From Lachnospiraceae bacterium (GTDB taxonomy: Bacteria > Bacillota > Clostridia > Lachnospirales > Lachnospiraceae), in the NCBI GenBank assembly GCA_014799465.1, contig JAAVHZ010000008.1, positions 1-64,000 of the forward strand: a stretch of DNA of 64,000 nucleotides, read 5' to 3'. The translations under genes were made by a program, and so were the position numbers. The notes beneath the pieces are model-generated. The model was not told the DNA's origin and made no database searches. It worked only from the letters and a program-made list of their open reading frames with translations. Within the stretch, counting starts at the first letter, position 1. Every line of letters begins with the position of its first letter. Positions 1-7,829 of this stretch are shown here, piece by piece.

Positions 1-57
1 ATTAGTATAACATCTGATGAAGGAAGAACACCTTCTTCTGTTATCAGTAAGAAATGA
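1..57 (+). CDS. Possible 3' end of an upstream coding region (partial)
   Basis: Frame 1 is open from the first base to a TGA at 55-57 (18 codons, ending in ISKK), while the other two forward frames have stops within the first ten bases. It could be the tail of a gene that starts outside the window. No family can be assigned from so short a piece. Confidence 0.25.
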   Translation: MSITSDEGRTPSSVISKK

Positions 58-124
58 AATATAGAAACTTGTTAATCAAGTAGTCTTATTGACTACATCA
101 TTATTATACTAGGAGGAATTATAC

Positions 125-493
125 ATGAAACTTAAAACTCAAGGTTATTTTAAAGAAATGTTGCATGGAGATGAAAGTAATCCATCAATATTTGATTATA
201 TTCAACCTAAGGCGAATAAGAATGAAGAAGAAATTATTAACTATTTAAAAAATGGTATCGTAATTGTAGCATGTGGGGGAGTAGTATCAGATATTATAAA
301 TCCGGATAATGGTCTTGCCGGCTGTCCAGAATTGAAAACAGATGGAATATGGGTATGGTCTGGAGACTTAGCATACTATGTTAAACGGTATCATTTAAAA
401 TTAGATGAAGAGTTTATTGAAACAATGAGATGTAATAATTGGCATATAAAAGAGGATTTGAAAATTGATTATGATGATTTGCAAATAATTTAG
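125..493 (+). CDS. Small acidic protein, possibly an immunity protein
   Basis: A 122-residue cytosolic protein preceded by a very strong AGGAGG site 8 bases before the ATG. It has no signal peptide or membrane segment. The central stretch TDGIWVWSGDLAYYVKRY, followed by LDEEF, resembles small proteins often found behind polymorphic-toxin genes and assumed to be immunity proteins. This is a resemblance from memory, not a verified family. The possible gene tail just upstream (1-57) would fit a toxin-immunity pair, but the upstream gene is outside the window. An inverted repeat (TAGTC at 81-85, GACTA at 91-95) lies just before the ribosome site. The gene is real on coding grounds; its role is unknown. 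Confidence 0.75.
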   Translation: MKLKTQGYFKEMLHGDESNPSIFDYIQPKANKNEEEIINYLKNGIVIVACGGVVSDIINPDNGLAGCPELKTDGIWVWSGDLAYYVKRYHLKLDEEFIETMRCNNWHIKEDLKIDYDDLQII

Positions 494-977
494 GTTAAAA
501 TTTCATTACATAATTTTAAACTATTGTAATATAAAAAATTTTTACCAAGAAATAGCATAAGACAAGCATAGTTACACAGGAAGTAGACTTTAGGTGAAAG
601 ACAGAAAGTTTTTAGTATTCTGTTATAAAATCAGATATAGCCGAACCATGATGTAAATTAACTTGTTAGTATGATGATTATACATTGGTAGCATTAGTTT
701 TAGAAATTATATATCAAAACACTTACAATTTTATGTCTTTATAAGGGGAAATATGTAAGTAAATTGTGCTGATTTTATATTGAATGTTGAATTTATAGCA
801 GATACCGAAGATGAGTTCCGGCAATTTTTGAATTACAACGTATATTTTAAAAGGTGAGATGCAAAAAAGTTAGATATTGAATAATATGTTGAACAATAAA
901 ATGTAAATATCATTTAACCTACATTTATGATATAATACCAAATATATCAATATAAAATGTACAGGAGGATAGCCATC
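494..977. other. Gene-poor stretch with a possible gene remnant and a weak promoter
   Basis: No complete gene is visible. Positions 759-857 are open for 32 codons and read like protein (ADFILNVEF, then EDEFRQFLNY), preceded by AAGGGGAA but without a start codon, so this may be a decayed gene end. A TATAAT at 931-936 without a clear -35 box is the likely -10 of the next gene. The rest is AT-rich and unassigned. Confidence 0.4.
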
Positions 978-2771
978 ATGAAAGCGTTCCAATTAAAGAT
1001 AGCAATAAAGAATTCGAAGCCTCCAATATGGAGAAGAGTAATAGTTCCATCAGGAATTACATTTTCACAGTTTAGTATGATATTAAATAATGCAATGGGA
1101 TGGTTAGGATATCATTTGTTTGAGTTTGAATTTCACAGTTTAGGACTTCAGATAGCAGAAAACGCAAATGAGATGGATTATGGTTATGGAGATTATGATT
1201 ATATAGAAGCAAAAGATACATTTATCGGAGATTATTTGGAACAAACCGATTGGTTCACATATACATATGACTTGGGGGATGATTGGCAGCACAAGGTTAC
1301 AGTAGAAAAAATAATATATGATTATGATTTAAATTATCCGCAGGTAATTAAATATAAAGAGGCATGTCCGCCGGAAGATTGCGGAGGAATTTACGGATAT
1401 TATGAATATCTTGATATTATAAGTGATAAAACCAATCCGGAATGTAAAGAAATATCTGAGTGGATGCAGTCACAAGGATATACCGGTAAATATGATATGC
1501 AGGCCGTTAATGAAGTATTAAAAAACTATTTCTTTTATAAATGGGGAAAGGGTGAAAAACGTTTTCAAAGTGATATATATGAAGATCATATGTCAGGGAA
1601 ATATGGAATAAAAGCCGTAAATGATGAATTACCTCATTTTTCGGATATAGCAGGGCAGAAGTATGAGTGGAAATGGGATTTATCAAAAATATCATTAAAA
1701 GAAGTATTTTTGGATTTCACTAAAGAAGAAATAAGAGAAATCGCTAAAGATAAAGGGTTAAAAGGTATATCAAAGTATAATAAAGAAGCTCTGGCGGACA
1801 AACTTGCCGGATTTATGCTGCAAAAAGATGTAATGACACAATATTTTTTCTGCCTTCAGGACTACGAAATAAAAACATTTGAAAAAATCATTAAGACAGA
1901 GAAACCATGTGATGGTTCGCTAATCGAAGAACTTGAAAAATTATACGCTACATGCTATCTTGGAATGTTAAGTGATGGAACAATTATAGTTCCCGATGAT
2001 GTGAGAGAAAAATATAATACAATTAAAGATAAATCTTTTACAAAAAAACGTAAAAGTATGAGTTGGCTTCTTTGCTGCTTAGATGCCATGGAAATACTAT
2101 ATGGAGCAGCCCCTATTGAAATAGTATCAGCTATGTTGGCAACAAACCCCAAGATACATTTGACAGAACAGGAAATTAAAAGTTATATAAAAGACATACC
2201 ACCGGAATTTGCTAATTATATCATAATAAATGATATGGTTTACAGTAAAGAATTTTATCCTGATGACAGGGGACTTCTTGCAGCACAGGGAAACAAAAAG
2301 TATTATATACCAACTATGGATGAGATATTTGATTTAGGTACAGTCGGTTATCTTCCAAATAGTACGAGTCTTAAGAAGTTCATCAGATATCTGGTACATA
2401 GCATGAATGCGTCAGTTGAGAAAGCAGACTTTGCAGGTATGATGGTTCAGAAGTGTATTTGTGGTGACTGTAGAATGCAGGATATTGTTGATGTTATTTA
2501 TGGGTGTGGAATTTTAATAGAAAATGACAGCATACTTAACGAACTGATAATAAATATAAATGAATTGTGGAATAATACCAGAATGCTGCTAAACCGCGGA
2601 TTTACACCGAACGATATGATAAAGAAAGAAATTAATAATTCTGATAAAGTAATAAGCTTTGAAAAAACAAAAAAGAAAAAAATATATCCTAATGATAAGT
2701 GTCCTTGCGGAAGTGGGAAAAAATATAAAAACTGCTGTGGAAATACTGCAAAAGCAGTGCAAAAACAGTAG
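978..2771 (+). CDS. pRiA4b ORF-3-like protein with C-terminal SEC-C motif
   Basis: A 597-residue protein. The first ~180 residues (FQLKIAIKNSKPPIWRR at the start, TYDLGDDWQHKV and CPPEDCGG later) match the plasmid pRiA4b ORF-3-like fold, a family common on mobile and accessory DNA and of unknown function. A segment near residue 250 (FTKEEIREIAKDKGLKGISK) looks like a SAP/Rho-N-type helical motif. The last ~20 residues form a SEC-C zinc-binding motif (CPCGSGKKYKNCC), as at the SecA C-terminus. The frame opens at an ATG at 957, but the ATG at 978 is chosen because AGGAGG lies 9 bases before it and the domain starts there. Flanking AT-rich DNA suggests an accessory gene. No specific function can be given. 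Confidence 0.85.
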   Translation: MKAFQLKIAIKNSKPPIWRRVIVPSGITFSQFSMILNNAMGWLGYHLFEFEFHSLGLQIAENANEMDYGYGDYDYIEAKDTFIGDYLEQTDWFTYTYDLGDDWQHKVTVEKIIYDYDLNYPQVIKYKEACPPEDCGGIYGYYEYLDIISDKTNPECKEISEWMQSQGYTGKYDMQAVNEVLKNYFFYKWGKGEKRFQSDIYEDHMSGKYGIKAVNDELPHFSDIAGQKYEWKWDLSKISLKEVFLDFTKEEIREIAKDKGLKGISKYNKEALADKLAGFMLQKDVMTQYFFCLQDYEIKTFEKIIKTEKPCDGSLIEELEKLYATCYLGMLSDGTIIVPDDVREKYNTIKDKSFTKKRKSMSWLLCCLDAMEILYGAAPIEIVSAMLATNPKIHLTEQEIKSYIKDIPPEFANYIIINDMVYSKEFYPDDRGLLAAQGNKKYYIPTMDEIFDLGTVGYLPNSTSLKKFIRYLVHSMNASVEKADFAGMMVQKCICGDCRMQDIVDVIYGCGILIENDSILNELIININELWNNTRMLLNRGFTPNDMIKKEINNSDKVISFEKTKKKKIYPNDKCPCGSGKKYKNCCGNTAKAVQKQ

Positions 2772-2782
2772 ATAAAAAGTAA

Positions 2783-2811
2783 TAGACAAACAAAAAAGCC
2801 TATGTTATAAT
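2783..2811 (+). promoter_or_regulatory. rpsO promoter
   Basis: TAGACA at 2783-2788 and TATAAT at 2806-2811 are separated by exactly 17 bases, and TG at 2803-2804 gives an extended -10. It lies about 90 bases before the rpsO start. Confidence 0.75.
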
Positions 2812-2843
2812 GTCTAGCGTACTGTACCAATACTCGGATAAAG

Positions 2844-2870
2844 GATACTCCAACCTCTTTCTGAAGTATC
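2844..2870 (+). promoter_or_regulatory. Hairpin in the rpsO leader
   Basis: GATACT at 2844-2849 and AGTATC at 2865-2870 can pair in the untranslated leader, 20 bases before the ribosome site. In many bacteria the S15 protein binds its own leader to repress translation. That this hairpin does so is inference. Confidence 0.35.
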
Positions 2871-2901
2871 AGGTGTATAAAAATATTAGGAGGAATAAAA
2901 A

Positions 2902-3168
2902 ATGATTTCAAAGGAAAAGAAAACAGAAATTATCAAAACTTATGGAAGGACACCAGAAGATACAGGTTCTCCGGAAGTACAGATTGCGATTCTTACAGAG
3001 AGAATCAGAGAATTAACAGAACATTTAAAGGTTCATAAGAAGGATCATCATTCAAGAAGAGGTATGTTAAAATTAGTTGGACAGAGAAGAGGATTACTTG
3101 CATATCTTAAAAAGACAGACCTTGAAGGATACCGTAGCTTAATTGAAAAGTTAGGATTAAGAAAGTAG
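2902..3168 (+). CDS. rpsO: 30S ribosomal protein S15
   Basis: An 88-residue protein, the usual length of S15, which binds the central domain of 16S rRNA early in assembly of the small ribosomal subunit. The typical signature is present: [14 protein letters not shown] near residue 25, then [15 protein letters not shown] and [12 protein letters not shown]. The ATG follows TAGGAGGA at the usual distance. It is transcribed from a promoter at 2783-2811 and is followed by a terminator-like hairpin and then pnp, the standard bacterial order. Identification is secure. Confidence 0.98.
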   Translation: MISKEKKTEIIKTYGRTPEDTGSPEVQIAILTERIRELTEHLKVHKKDHHSRRGMLKLVGQRRGLLAYLKKTDLEGYRSLIEKLGLRK

Positions 3169-3176
3169 TAATTTGA

Positions 3177-3203
3177 GCGGGGCGGATTTTCTGCCCCTTT
3201 TTA
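3177..3203 (+). terminator. Rho-independent terminator after rpsO
   Basis: GGGGC at 3179-3183 pairs with GCCCC at 3193-3197, extended to seven pairs with one G-U, with a loop of Ts and then a run of five Ts. It may end most rpsO transcripts or act as a partial terminator before pnp. Confidence 0.8.
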
Positions 3204-3211
3204 AGTATGAT

Positions 3212-3290
3212 GCAGAAGACAGATATTACCGGGACACTGAAAAGTGCATGGGATTACGTGCTTTTTTCAGTGCTTTCGGATATCTTCTGC
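3212..3290 (+). promoter_or_regulatory. Long imperfect hairpin in the rpsO-pnp spacer
   Basis: Three stacked stems: GCAGAAGA (3212-3219) with TCTTCTGC (3283-3290), CACTGAAAA (3235-3243) with TTTTCAGTG (3264-3272), and GCATG (3246-3250) with CGTGC (3257-3261). No T-run follows on this strand, so it is not a terminator. In E. coli the same spacer forms a long hairpin cut by RNase III, which lets PNPase repress its own mRNA. A similar role here is inference. Confidence 0.65.
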
Positions 3291-3320
3291 AAAAAAATTG
3301 TTTAGTAAAGGAGATAAAAA

Positions 3321-5405
3321 ATGTACAAGAGTTATTCTATGGAACTTGCCGGAAAAACACTTAGAGTGGATATAGGCAGAGTAGGTGCACAGGCAAACGG
3401 TGCAGCATTTATGCATTATGGTGATACAGTGGTATTATCAACAGCTACGGCTTCGGAAAAGCCAAGAGACGGAATTGATTTTTTTCCGTTAAGTGTTGAA
3501 TATGAGGAAAAGTTATATTCTGTAGGAAAGATACCGGGCGGATTTAACAAAAGAGAAGGAAAGGCATCTGAAAATGCAATACTTACATCAAGAGTAATAG
3601 ACAGACCGATGCGTCCTTTATTCCCGAAAGATTTTAGAAATGATGTAACACTTAACAATATGGTTATGTCAGTTGACCCTGATTGCCGTCCTGAACTTGT
3701 GGCTATGATTGGTTCGGCTATTGCAACATGCATATCGGATATTCCGTTTGACGGTCCTTGTGCCATGACCCAGATGGGTATGATTGACGGAGAATTTATA
3801 TTGAATCCGTCACAAAAAGAGTGGAATGACGGTGATTTAAACCTTACTGTAGCATCTACAAGAGAAAAAGTAATAATGATAGAGGCTGGTGCTAATGAGG
3901 TGCCAAATGATAAAATGCTGGAGGCAATTTATAAGTGCCATGAAGTTAATCAGACTATAATAGAATTTATAGACAAGATTGTAGCTGAAGCAGGAAAGAC
4001 AAAGTTCGAATATGAAAGCTGTGCCATTCCAGAAGAAATGTTTGCAGCCATGAGAGAAATTGTATCTCCTGAAGAGATGGAGACAGCAGTATTTACTGAC
4101 GAAAAGCAGGTAAGAGAAGAAAATATAAGAAATATAACTGAGAAATTTGAAGAAGCTTTTGTGGAAAATGAAGAATGGCTTCCGCTTATAGGTGAGGCTG
4201 TATATCAGTATCAGAAAAAGACTGTAAGAAAAATGATATTAAAAGACCATAAGCGTCCTGATGGAAGAGATATTACACAGATAAGACCATTGGCAGCAGA
4301 AGTGGATATTATACCGAGAGTTCATGGTTCGGCAATGTTTACAAGAGGACAGACACAGATATGTACAATAACAACATTGGCACCGCTTTCAGAGATTCAG
4401 AAAGTGGACGGACTTGATGAAAATGTAGTAAGCAAAAGATATATGCACCATTACAATTTCCCTTCATATTCAGTAGGTGAGACAAAAGTATCAAGAGGTC
4501 CGGGAAGACGAGAGATTGGACATGGAGCATTAGCAGAGAAGGCATTAGTTCCGGTTATTCCAAGTGAGCAGGAATTTCCCTATGCGATACGTACAGTGTC
4601 AGAAACATTTGAGTCAAATGGTTCTACATCTCAGGCATCAATATGTGCATCTACAATGTCGCTTATGGCAGCAGGTGTGCCTATTAAAAAACCAGTTGCA
4701 GGTATATCATGCGGATTAGTTACAGGAGAAACAGATGACGATTATATAGTTCTTACGGATATACAGGGATTGGAAGATTTCTTTGGAGATATGGATTTTA
4801 AGGTGGCAGGTACCCGTGATGGAATAACAGCCATTCAGATGGATATTAAGATTCATGGTCTTACAAGACCTATTGTAGAAGAGGCTATTCAGAGGACATT
4901 TGAGGCAAGACAGTATATTCTTAATGAAGTTATGACACCTTGTATAGCAGAGCCTAGAAATGAGGTGGGTCAATTTGCACCAAAGATTGAACAGATATTA
5001 ATTGATCCGGCAAAAATCGGTGATGTGGTAGGACAGAAGGGCAAGGTTATAAATGCCATAATTGAACAGACTGATGTCAAGATTGACATAACAGATGACG
5101 GTGCAGTATCGGTATGCGGTCAGGATAAAGATAATATTGCAAAGGCAGTAAAAATGATAGAGACTATTGTTACAGATTTTGAAGAGGGTCAGGTGTTCGA
5201 AGGAAAAGTAATAAGCATAAAAGAATTTGGGGCATTTATTGAATTTGCACCGGGCAAAGAAGGAATGGTACACATTTCAAAGATATCTAATGAAAGAATA
5301 AATCGTGTTGAAGATGTTCTTACACTTGGCGATATTGTTAAGGTAGTATGCCTTGGAAAAGACAAGATGGGAAGAATAAGCTTTAGTATGAAAGATGTAA
5401 AATAG
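3321..5405 (+). CDS. pnp: Polyribonucleotide nucleotidyltransferase (PNPase)
   Basis: A 694-residue phosphorolytic 3'-5' exoribonuclease of mRNA decay that works as a trimer in the cytosol. Two RNase PH-like domains are visible (about residues 10-140 and 310-540). The second carries the conserved FGDMDFKVAGT around the catalytic aspartates, and TKVSRGPGRREIGHG is also typical. A KH domain with GQKGK follows near residue 570. An S1 domain ends the protein (GKVISIKEFGAFIEF to VHISKI). The ATG is preceded by AAAGGAGA. It lies behind rpsO and a long hairpin that may serve for self-regulation, and a perfect terminator follows. Confidence 0.98.
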   Translation: MYKSYSMELAGKTLRVDIGRVGAQANGAAFMHYGDTVVLSTATASEKPRDGIDFFPLSVEYEEKLYSVGKIPGGFNKREGKASENAILTSRVIDRPMRPLFPKDFRNDVTLNNMVMSVDPDCRPELVAMIGSAIATCISDIPFDGPCAMTQMGMIDGEFILNPSQKEWNDGDLNLTVASTREKVIMIEAGANEVPNDKMLEAIYKCHEVNQTIIEFIDKIVAEAGKTKFEYESCAIPEEMFAAMREIVSPEEMETAVFTDEKQVREENIRNITEKFEEAFVENEEWLPLIGEAVYQYQKKTVRKMILKDHKRPDGRDITQIRPLAAEVDIIPRVHGSAMFTRGQTQICTITTLAPLSEIQKVDGLDENVVSKRYMHHYNFPSYSVGETKVSRGPGRREIGHGALAEKALVPVIPSEQEFPYAIRTVSETFESNGSTSQASICASTMSLMAAGVPIKKPVAGISCGLVTGETDDDYIVLTDIQGLEDFFGDMDFKVAGTRDGITAIQMDIKIHGLTRPIVEEAIQRTFEARQYILNEVMTPCIAEPRNEVGQFAPKIEQILIDPAKIGDVVGQKGKVINAIIEQTDVKIDITDDGAVSVCGQDKDNIAKAVKMIETIVTDFEEGQVFEGKVISIKEFGAFIEFAPGKEGMVHISKISNERINRVEDVLTLGDIVKVVCLGKDKMGRISFSMKDVK

Positions 5406-5420
5406 GATATTTAGCTTATC

Positions 5421-5454
5421 AAAAGCTCCGGAGAATATCCGGAGCTTTTATTAC
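5421..5454 (+). terminator. Rho-independent terminator after pnp
   Basis: A perfect 12-base inverted repeat, AAAAGCTCCGGA (5421-5432) and TCCGGAGCTTTT (5438-5449), with a 5-base loop and a T-rich tail. Confidence 0.92.
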
Positions 5455-5495
5455 TAATTTTATTGTATAATATTAATCAGAAAGGACAAAATATC

Positions 5496-6773
5496 ATGGG
5501 AAGAGAAAGAAAAATTGAAACTACATGTGTACAGGCAGGATGGAATCCTAAGAAAGGTGAACCAAGAGTTCTTCCGATATACCAGAGTACAACATTTAAG
5601 TATGAAACAAGTGAACAGATGGGCAGACTGTTTGACCTTGAAGATTCGGGATATTTTTATACAAGGCTGCAGAATCCTACTAATGATGCAGTAGCAGCAA
5701 AGATAGCTGAGCTTGAAGGCGGAGTTGGGGCTATGCTTACATCTTCCGGTCAGGCTGCTAATTTTTATGCCATATTTAATATATGTGAGGCAGGAGACCA
5801 TATTGTAAGTTCAGCACCTATATATGGCGGCACTTTTAATTTGTTTGCCGTGACGATGAAAAAGCTTGGCATTGATGTTACATTTATAGACCCTGATGCA
5901 CCAAAAGAAGAGATAGAAAAGGCATTTAAGCCGAATACAAAGGCATTGTTTGCAGAAACTATATCCAATCCGTCACTTGTTGTATTAGATATAGAAAAGT
6001 TTGCAGATATAGCCCATTCCCAGGGAGTACCTCTTATAATTGACAATACTTTTGCCACGCCCATAAACTGCCGTCCGTTTGAATGGGGAGCAGATATAGT
6101 TACACATTCCACAACAAAGTATATGGATGGACATGCCATGTCAGTGGGAGGATGTATTGTAGACAGCGGTAATTTTGACTGGGAAAAGTACAAAGATAAA
6201 TTTCATGGACTTACACAGCCTGATGATTCGTATCATGGTTTGGTATATACACAGAAATTTGGCAAGCTTGCCTATATCACAAAAGCTACGGTACAGCTAA
6301 TGAGAGATTTAGGTTCAATACAGTCACCACAGAATGCATTCCTGTTAAATGTGGGACTTGAGACACTTCATTTAAGAGTAGCAAGACATTGTGAAAATGC
6401 ACAGAGGGTAGCGGAATATCTTAATAATAATGACAAAGTGGCATGGGTGAACTATTGCGGACTTCCGGATAATAAGTATTACAATCTGGCACAGAAGTAT
6501 ATGCCTAATGGAAGTTGCGGAGTAATATCTTTTGGCTTAAAAGGAGGAAGGCAGACATCCATAGAGTTTATGGATAATCTGAAGCTTGCAGCTATAGTTA
6601 CGCATGTTGCAGATGCCCGTACATCTGTACTGCATCCGGCAAGCCATACTCACAGGCAGCTTTCGGATGAACAGCTTATAGAAGCAGGAGTACAGCCTGA
6701 CCTTATACGTTTTTCAGTGGGTATTGAGAATGCAGATGATATAATTGCAGATATTGAACAGGCATTGGGTTAA
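5496..6773 (+). CDS. O-acetylhomoserine sulfhydrylase (aminocarboxypropyltransferase)
   Basis: A 425-residue PLP enzyme of the Cys/Met metabolism family. It makes homocysteine (or methionine) from O-acetylhomoserine and sulfide (or methanethiol). Seen: YQSTTFKYETSEQMGRLF near the start, FYTRLQNPTNDAV, and SSAPIYGGTFNLF. The PLP lysine lies at about residue 208 in HSTTKYMDGHAMSVGG, and RFSVGIENADDII ends the protein. Length and the extended central region fit the sulfhydrylase branch rather than cystathionine gamma-synthase (about 380). The frame opens at 5463, but the ATG at 5496 has an AAAGGA site before it and starts the homologous region. TATAAT at 5466-5471 is a possible -10. No SAM riboswitch or T-box fits in the 46-base spacer upstream. 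Confidence 0.92.
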   Translation: MGRERKIETTCVQAGWNPKKGEPRVLPIYQSTTFKYETSEQMGRLFDLEDSGYFYTRLQNPTNDAVAAKIAELEGGVGAMLTSSGQAANFYAIFNICEAGDHIVSSAPIYGGTFNLFAVTMKKLGIDVTFIDPDAPKEEIEKAFKPNTKALFAETISNPSLVVLDIEKFADIAHSQGVPLIIDNTFATPINCRPFEWGADIVTHSTTKYMDGHAMSVGGCIVDSGNFDWEKYKDKFHGLTQPDDSYHGLVYTQKFGKLAYITKATVQLMRDLGSIQSPQNAFLLNVGLETLHLRVARHCENAQRVAEYLNNNDKVAWVNYCGLPDNKYYNLAQKYMPNGSCGVISFGLKGGRQTSIEFMDNLKLAAIVTHVADARTSVLHPASHTHRQLSDEQLIEAGVQPDLIRFSVGIENADDIIADIEQALG

Positions 6774-6798
6774 TAGTTGGTTTTACGAAAGGATAGAT

Positions 6799-7572
6799 AT
6801 GAGATTCAGACCATGTATAGATATTCATAATGGACAGGTAAAGCAGATAGTAGGTTCCAGTATAAATGATAATGACGATAATGCTGTTGAAAATTATGTA
6901 TCCGAAAAAGACAGTGCATATTATGCGGAAATGTATAAACGTGACGGACTTACAGGAGGACATATTATACAGCTTAATTCTTCCGGTTCCGAATATTATG
7001 ACAGTACAAAAGAGCAGGCGGTAAAAGCGTTAAATGCATATGAAGGCGGTATGCAGATAGGCGGAGGCATAAATGAAAAAAATGCAGCATATTTTTTAGA
7101 GAATGGAGCAACTCATGTTATAGTTACATCATATGTTTTTAAAAATGGAGAAGTTGACTATGACAATCTTAAACGAATAAGTGAAGCTGTAGGAAAAAAG
7201 CATCTTGTTCTGGATTTGAGCTGCAGAAAGAAAGACGACAAATATTATATAGTGACAGACAGATGGCAGAAATTCTCAAACGTAAATGTGGATGAAAAAG
7301 TTCTTAATGAGTTATCATGTTACTGTGATGAATTTCTGGTACATGCCGTGGATGTGGAAGGGAAGGCATCCGGCATAGAGGAAGAGCTTGCCATTATGCT
7401 TGGAAAATGGGATGGAATTCCGATAACTTATGCAGGAGGTATATCAAGTTTTGATGATATAATGAAACTTAAAAGTTATGGAGACGGCAGGCTGGATTTT
7501 ACAATAGGAAGTGCACTGGATATTTTTGGCGGAACAATCTCTTATAAAGAAGTTGTGTCGAAATTTGTTTAA
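6799..7572 (+). CDS. hisA: HisA-type isomerase, eukaryotic (HIS6-like) form
   Basis: A 257-residue TIM-barrel protein. It should convert ProFAR to PRFAR, the fourth step of histidine synthesis. The start RFRPCIDIHNGQVKQIVGSS and the later HLVLDLSCRKKDDKYY and ITYAGGISSFDDI follow the longer form typical of fungi and plants. Ordinary bacterial HisA is about 240 residues and begins differently (PAIDLxxGxxVRL). The frame opens at 6745, inside the previous gene, but the ATG at 6799 has GAAAGGA before it and starts the domain. It sits 25 bases behind the sulfhydrylase and probably shares its transcript. No other his gene is in the window. Confidence 0.85.
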   Translation: MRFRPCIDIHNGQVKQIVGSSINDNDDNAVENYVSEKDSAYYAEMYKRDGLTGGHIIQLNSSGSEYYDSTKEQAVKALNAYEGGMQIGGGINEKNAAYFLENGATHVIVTSYVFKNGEVDYDNLKRISEAVGKKHLVLDLSCRKKDDKYYIVTDRWQKFSNVNVDEKVLNELSCYCDEFLVHAVDVEGKASGIEEELAIMLGKWDGIPITYAGGISSFDDIMKLKSYGDGRLDFTIGSALDIFGGTISYKEVVSKFV

Positions 7573-7689
7573 ATATGTATTTTATACAAATGGGGAGTAT
7601 AAAAAATAAAAAAATCCGTCAAAATAGTAATATAAAAAAATGGATAAGAGTAAAAAGACACAAAAGGAATATAAGTTTTTTTATTTTAG

Positions 7690-7718
7690 TTGCAAAAAAT
7701 GTTTAAATGTGATATTAT
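7690..7718 (+). promoter_or_regulatory. Promoter of the maltose operon
   Basis: TTGCAA at 7690-7695 and TATTAT at 7713-7718 are 17 bases apart, upstream of the operator-like sequences and about 110 bases before the binding-protein gene. Confidence 0.7.
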
Positions 7719-7731
7719 CTTTACATGGTTA

Positions 7732-7787
7732 TTGGAAACGTTACCATTGTAATTGTATTACATTTTAGTATAATTACAATGGTAACG
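7732..7787 (+). promoter_or_regulatory. cre-like box and 16-base perfect inverted repeat (operator)
   Basis: TTGGAAACGTTACCA (7732-7746) fits the catabolite-response consensus WTGNAANCGNWNNCA at every position. Overlapping it, a perfect 16-base inverted repeat has arms at 7739-7754 and 7772-7787, each carrying the same CGTTACCATT core, separated by 17 bases. It begins about 14 bases downstream of the -10 box, a position suited to roadblock repression. CcpA, the LacI-family protein encoded at 12729, or both could bind. The repeat can also fold in RNA. Confidence 0.7.
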
Positions 7788-7829
7788 CGGATATACCAAA
7801 AATTCCATTAAGAAGGAGAGGTACATTTA

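Noticed and set aside
2498-2911. Minus-strand reading frames of 137 and 66 codons opposite the SEC-C gene
   Set aside because: They lie opposite a coding region, have shadow-type composition, and have no ribosome site or family.
5450-5495. SAM riboswitch or T-box before the sulfhydrylase
   Set aside because: The gap between the pnp terminator and the start is only about 46 bases, too short for either.
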